DNA from: Leptospiraceae bacterium
Lineage (GTDB): Bacteria > Spirochaetota > Leptospiria > Leptospirales > Leptospiraceae
DNA: 64,000 nucleotides
Direction: 5' to 3'
Assembly: GCA_024233865.1 (NCBI GenBank)
Contig: JACKPA010000006.1
Span: 62,001-126,000, forward strand
The notes beneath the pieces were generated by a model. The model searched no databases, was not told the DNA's origin, and saw only the letters and a list, made by a program, of their open reading frames with translations. This document shows positions 61,863-64,000 of the stretch, one piece after another; the stretch's first letter is position 1; each line of letters opens with the position of its first letter. The translations under genes and the position numbers were made by a program.

Positions 61863-62795
61863 CTAAGCAACTTTGGTTCTTACTTTACCCAAAATTCGAG
61901 AATTTAAAAAATCATTTATAAGGATATTGTATACGGTTTCCCTCTCACCATCATCAATAAAAATACCCTTACTGTTTAAAAGAAAAACGATCTCTTTAAT
62001 ATTTTGAAACTTGCTAATCTCTCTGATGATTTCCATAAGTCTGTTTTTATTTCGAGCACTGGGACTTAGGTGTCTCTCTTTTTCCAGATCGTATTTTGTA
62101 TTAAGTTCCTCTATTAAACAATTTAATTTTTCAACAATTTCCAAATCATCTCTGTGCTTTTGGAAAAATCGCTGGTATTTTTTGGAACTTGGATCCATTG
62201 ATTGAAAGAGCTGTATAACATAAGAATACAAATCATGGTTTTTGAAAAACACATGGCCAACTTGGTCCCCTTCTATGCTGTTAAACAACTCAAGGAAAAA
62301 ATCTGTTATATTTTCTATATAGTGCGAATGTTGAAAAAATTCTTCAATTTCCATTCTATTTAATCTGGAAATCAAAAACAAAAGGAGTGTGCCGTCGCCA
62401 AATATAACGTCAAAAGAATTTTCCAATAATTCCTTGATTTTTTCCACAGTTAGGAACTGCAAAGACTCCATAAAAAAATTGTCCGCATCATTTCCAGCCC
62501 TTATCCACTGACCGTATCCGTAATAAATATATTTTATAAGAAGGCTTGTTGGAAAATTTCTGTCATTGATCAAACCTTGAATTGATTTCTCGTCTCTAAG
62601 CATCCATAAATAGTAGAGAAAAAGGGCGTTTACTTCCTCATTTTGGGATGTTACAACTTCAATGTCTACCAATTTTTCCAGAGACATTGTTTCAAAGTAT
62701 TTCTTTACCGAATTGAATTGACCCTTGCATAAAAGCAAAAATACGTCGTACAATTCAATCTTGAGTTGTACATCAAGAGAATTACTTTTTTCCAT
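61863..62795 (-). CDS. Hypothetical helical protein
   Basis: The 310-residue protein is all-helical with no signal peptide or membrane segment. It has TPR-like spacing of small and aromatic residues (VNALFLYYLWMLRDEKSIQG, SLLIKYIYYGYGQWIRAG). EKERHLSPSARNKNRLMEII and an extreme C-terminus SRILGKVRTKVA follow. GGTAG precedes the ATG. I do not recognise the family; a spirochaete-specific protein is likely. Confidence 0.55.
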   Translation of the reverse strand: MEKSNSLDVQLKIELYDVFLLLCKGQFNSVKKYFETMSLEKLVDIEVVTSQNEEVNALFLYYLWMLRDEKSIQGLINDRNFPTSLLIKYIYYGYGQWIRAGNDADNFFMESLQFLTVEKIKELLENSFDVIFGDGTLLLFLISRLNRMEIEEFFQHSHYIENITDFFLELFNSIEGDQVGHVFFKNHDLYSYVIQLFQSMDPSSKKYQRFFQKHRDDLEIVEKLNCLIEELNTKYDLEKERHLSPSARNKNRLMEIIREISKFQNIKEIVFLLNSKGIFIDDGERETVYNILINDFLNSRILGKVRTKVA

Positions 62796-62818
62796 AAAAC
62801 TACCTACAATAATCTAAA

Positions 62819-63088
62819 TTAATAATTCCACCCCAAAATTCCAGGAGCAGTCCAAAGAGCTGACCTTTGAGTGAGGTAAAAAATCCACCCGTTTAAGGTT
62901 TCATTGATAAAGTCCATTCCGAAAAGAGTAAGACCCGATAATACAGCTCCCCAATTTCCGGTGGACTTTGCTTTTTTCATTTCAACCGTATAGATGTAAA
63001 ACACCAAAGATAGAAGAGGAATAATGTACCATTGTACTGTAGATAAATCCCGCAGCCCTTGAAGTGCCATTTCCGAAGCTTTTGTCAT
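62819..63088 (-). CDS. Small membrane protein, possibly truncated
   Basis: The 89-residue frame has MTKASEMALQGLRDLSTVQW, a membrane helix (YIIPLLSLVFYIYTVEM), and SGLTLFGMDFINETLNGWIF, then stops at ILGWNY. The sequence breaks off in what looks like the middle of a multi-helix protein. I have a faint memory of longer spirochaete proteins with the DFxNETxNGW motif, so it may be a 3'-truncated gene. It lies 23 bp upstream of the helical hypothetical gene. Confidence 0.5.
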   Translation of the reverse strand: MTKASEMALQGLRDLSTVQWYIIPLLSLVFYIYTVEMKKAKSTGNWGAVLSGLTLFGMDFINETLNGWIFYLTQRSALWTAPGILGWNY

Positions 63089-63161
63089 AATATTAAACTT
63101 CTGGATATTAAAAATATTTTGTCAATTCATAAATATCATTTTTTTAGGAATATATTTATAG

Positions 63162-63555
63162 TTAATGACATGATTTGAGCCATGCCAAACCGTCTTCTAT
63201 ACTTTTGAAAACTTGTAGTTCAATACCTCTTTCTGTATAAAATGAAAATTGCTTCATAACCATTGCACCAACTGCTGATTCCGGCTCAACTAGTGCCCAG
63301 TATTTCCAACCTGCTTTTAGTGTTCGAGGAAACCAATCTTCATTGATCCAAGTCACATCCTCTGCTTTGTAAACAGGTAAACCCCTATTGTCAGAAAGCC
63401 ATTTTTTACCTCCTGATTTTTTTTAACTGCTGGTAGCCCGCGTCAAAAGCAGACTTTAAATCCTCTCCAAAAATATATCCCTTGAATGCTTTCAAAACGA
63501 CCTTTTCTGCTTCAAGCCATTCAACTTTAGCACTCTTCGACTCATAAAGTACCAT
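63162..63555 (-). pseudogene. STAS/SpoIIAA-like protein, frameshifted at a run of eight A
   Basis: The ATG at 63,555 gives MVLYESKSAKVEWLEAEKVV and continues to AGYQQLKKIRR, stopping at 63,406. If one A is removed from the run of eight (63,417-63,424), the frame instead continues as KSGGKKWLSDNRGLPVYKAE and joins TWINEDWFPRTLKAGWKYWA and the rest to 63,162. The rejoined protein is about 130 residues, with the V-x-K-A-F-K-G and WKYWALVEPESAVGAM pattern of a STAS-like fold. It is either a true frameshift mutation, slippage-controlled, or a sequencing error in a homopolymer. Confidence 0.75.
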
Positions 63556-63649
63556 ATCAAAACCCCACTATTTAATTATCTGATCAATAATATTCTTAGA
63601 GCTTATAAAAAAGCAATAAATATTTGATTTAATCTTACGTTATCTCTAT

Positions 63650-64000
63650 TTAATATTTAATCCCTGCAGACAAAATAATTGTATGGTTTTGGTATTTCAT
63701 TGATGATGCAAAACCTATTTGCAATAATTGAGGCATCCCTACTTTACTACCCGATGTCCGAAGGATATTGTTTTTTTGCAATATATAGGTAAGACTTGTG
63801 GAGTTTTTTTCCGTTTCATAACCAAAAGCAAGTGTAACACCTTCCAAATCAATTTTTTCATTTCGCGCAGGTACTGTAAACTCAGGATTGGAGTATACTA
63901 AGTACCCATTTGCTCCAGTAGAAATATAGGGTCTATCCAAATTTTGTAATGCTTGAATAAGAAAAACCATTGTTCTCCTGGTTCGATCAATTTTTTTTGT
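63650..64000 (-). CDS. Outer-membrane protein C-terminal part (may continue beyond window)
   Basis: The frame is open to the right edge. An ATG at 63,970 has AGGAG 4 nt upstream, but the product from there lacks a signal peptide. The text shows barrel-like alternation (LEGVTLAFGYETEKNSTSLT, LLQIGFASSMKYQNHTIILS) and ends AGIKY, with the terminal aromatic of an outer-membrane barrel. The more likely reading is the end of a longer gene starting outside the window. Confidence 0.5.
   Translation of the reverse strand, partial: TKKIDRTRRTMVFLIQALQNLDRPYISTGANGYLVYSNPEFTVPARNEKIDLEGVTLAFGYETEKNSTSLTYILQKNNILRTSGSKVGMPQLLQIGFASSMKYQNHTIILSAGIKY

Overview
The window is AT-rich chromosomal DNA, probably from a spirochaete of the Leptospiraceae. 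That placement is an inference. It rests on SBBP-type beta-propeller lipoproteins, a GMQAAL-type surface-repeat protein like those of Leptospira, a DUF3332-like lipoprotein, a PilZ protein, many loose lipoboxes, and CheB-CheR and GGDEF signalling proteins. No rRNA or tRNA gene was seen that could settle it.

Left part (1-9,720, mostly minus strand): a radical-SAM/SPASM peptide maturase sits beside a protein whose C-terminus is a long run of Cys-x-x-x repeats (a candidate CXXX-repeat RiPP), with a DUF3332-like lipoprotein. Next come four cell-envelope genes, two of them built from internal tandem repeats. A decayed patch follows (6,957-8,590) with fragments of an AAA-ATPase gene and a PD-(D/E)XK transposase-like nuclease gene.

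Signalling block (10,025-22,212): a giant Ser/Thr kinase-AAA-GAF-GGDEF gene is cut in two by an intact IS66-type element. The 17-bp inverted repeats and the 8-bp target duplication can be read exactly, and removing the element restores one 1,716-residue frame. Convergent to it are a CheB-CheR-PAS-histidine kinase hybrid and a REC-histidine kinase. A small region of duplicated segments and a coiled-coil gene follows.

Defence island (23,683-45,835): this is the most striking part. Its core is DUF4007, then a tightly packed plus-strand operon: TerB-like protein, MORC/MutL-like GHKL ATPase, PLD-nuclease/SF2 helicase fusion, 50-residue protein, DndD-like SMC ATPase, unknown 172-residue protein, and a 1,076-residue P-loop ATPase. 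A convergent DndC-like PAPS-reductase-family gene lies next. About 8 kb further on, a HARE-HTH protein adjoins a DndA/IscS-like cysteine desulfurase. The sulfur chemistry (desulfurase, DndC-like, DndD-like) points to a DNA phosphorothioation-type modification system, but canonical DndB, DndE and DptFGH are not recognisable and the effector set is unusual. Lodged between the two parts are a MITE, a HepT/MntA toxin-antitoxin pair, a helicase gene with a decayed 3' end, a DUF416 gene, and a Septu-like ATPase/HNH pair.

Right part (46,051-64,000): mostly housekeeping and envelope genes. These are two tandem cation/proton antiporters, PilZ, Uma2, two envelope genes, an EIIA(Ntr)-like protein with a PII-like protein, an HtrA/DegP protease, lipoproteins, an alpha/beta hydrolase, a second REC-histidine kinase overlapping an acyl-CoA ligase-like gene, galT, an enolase-phosphatase-like HAD protein, and hypothetical genes. 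A relic of the antiporter gene lies directly before the EIIA gene, and a frameshifted gene lies near the right edge.
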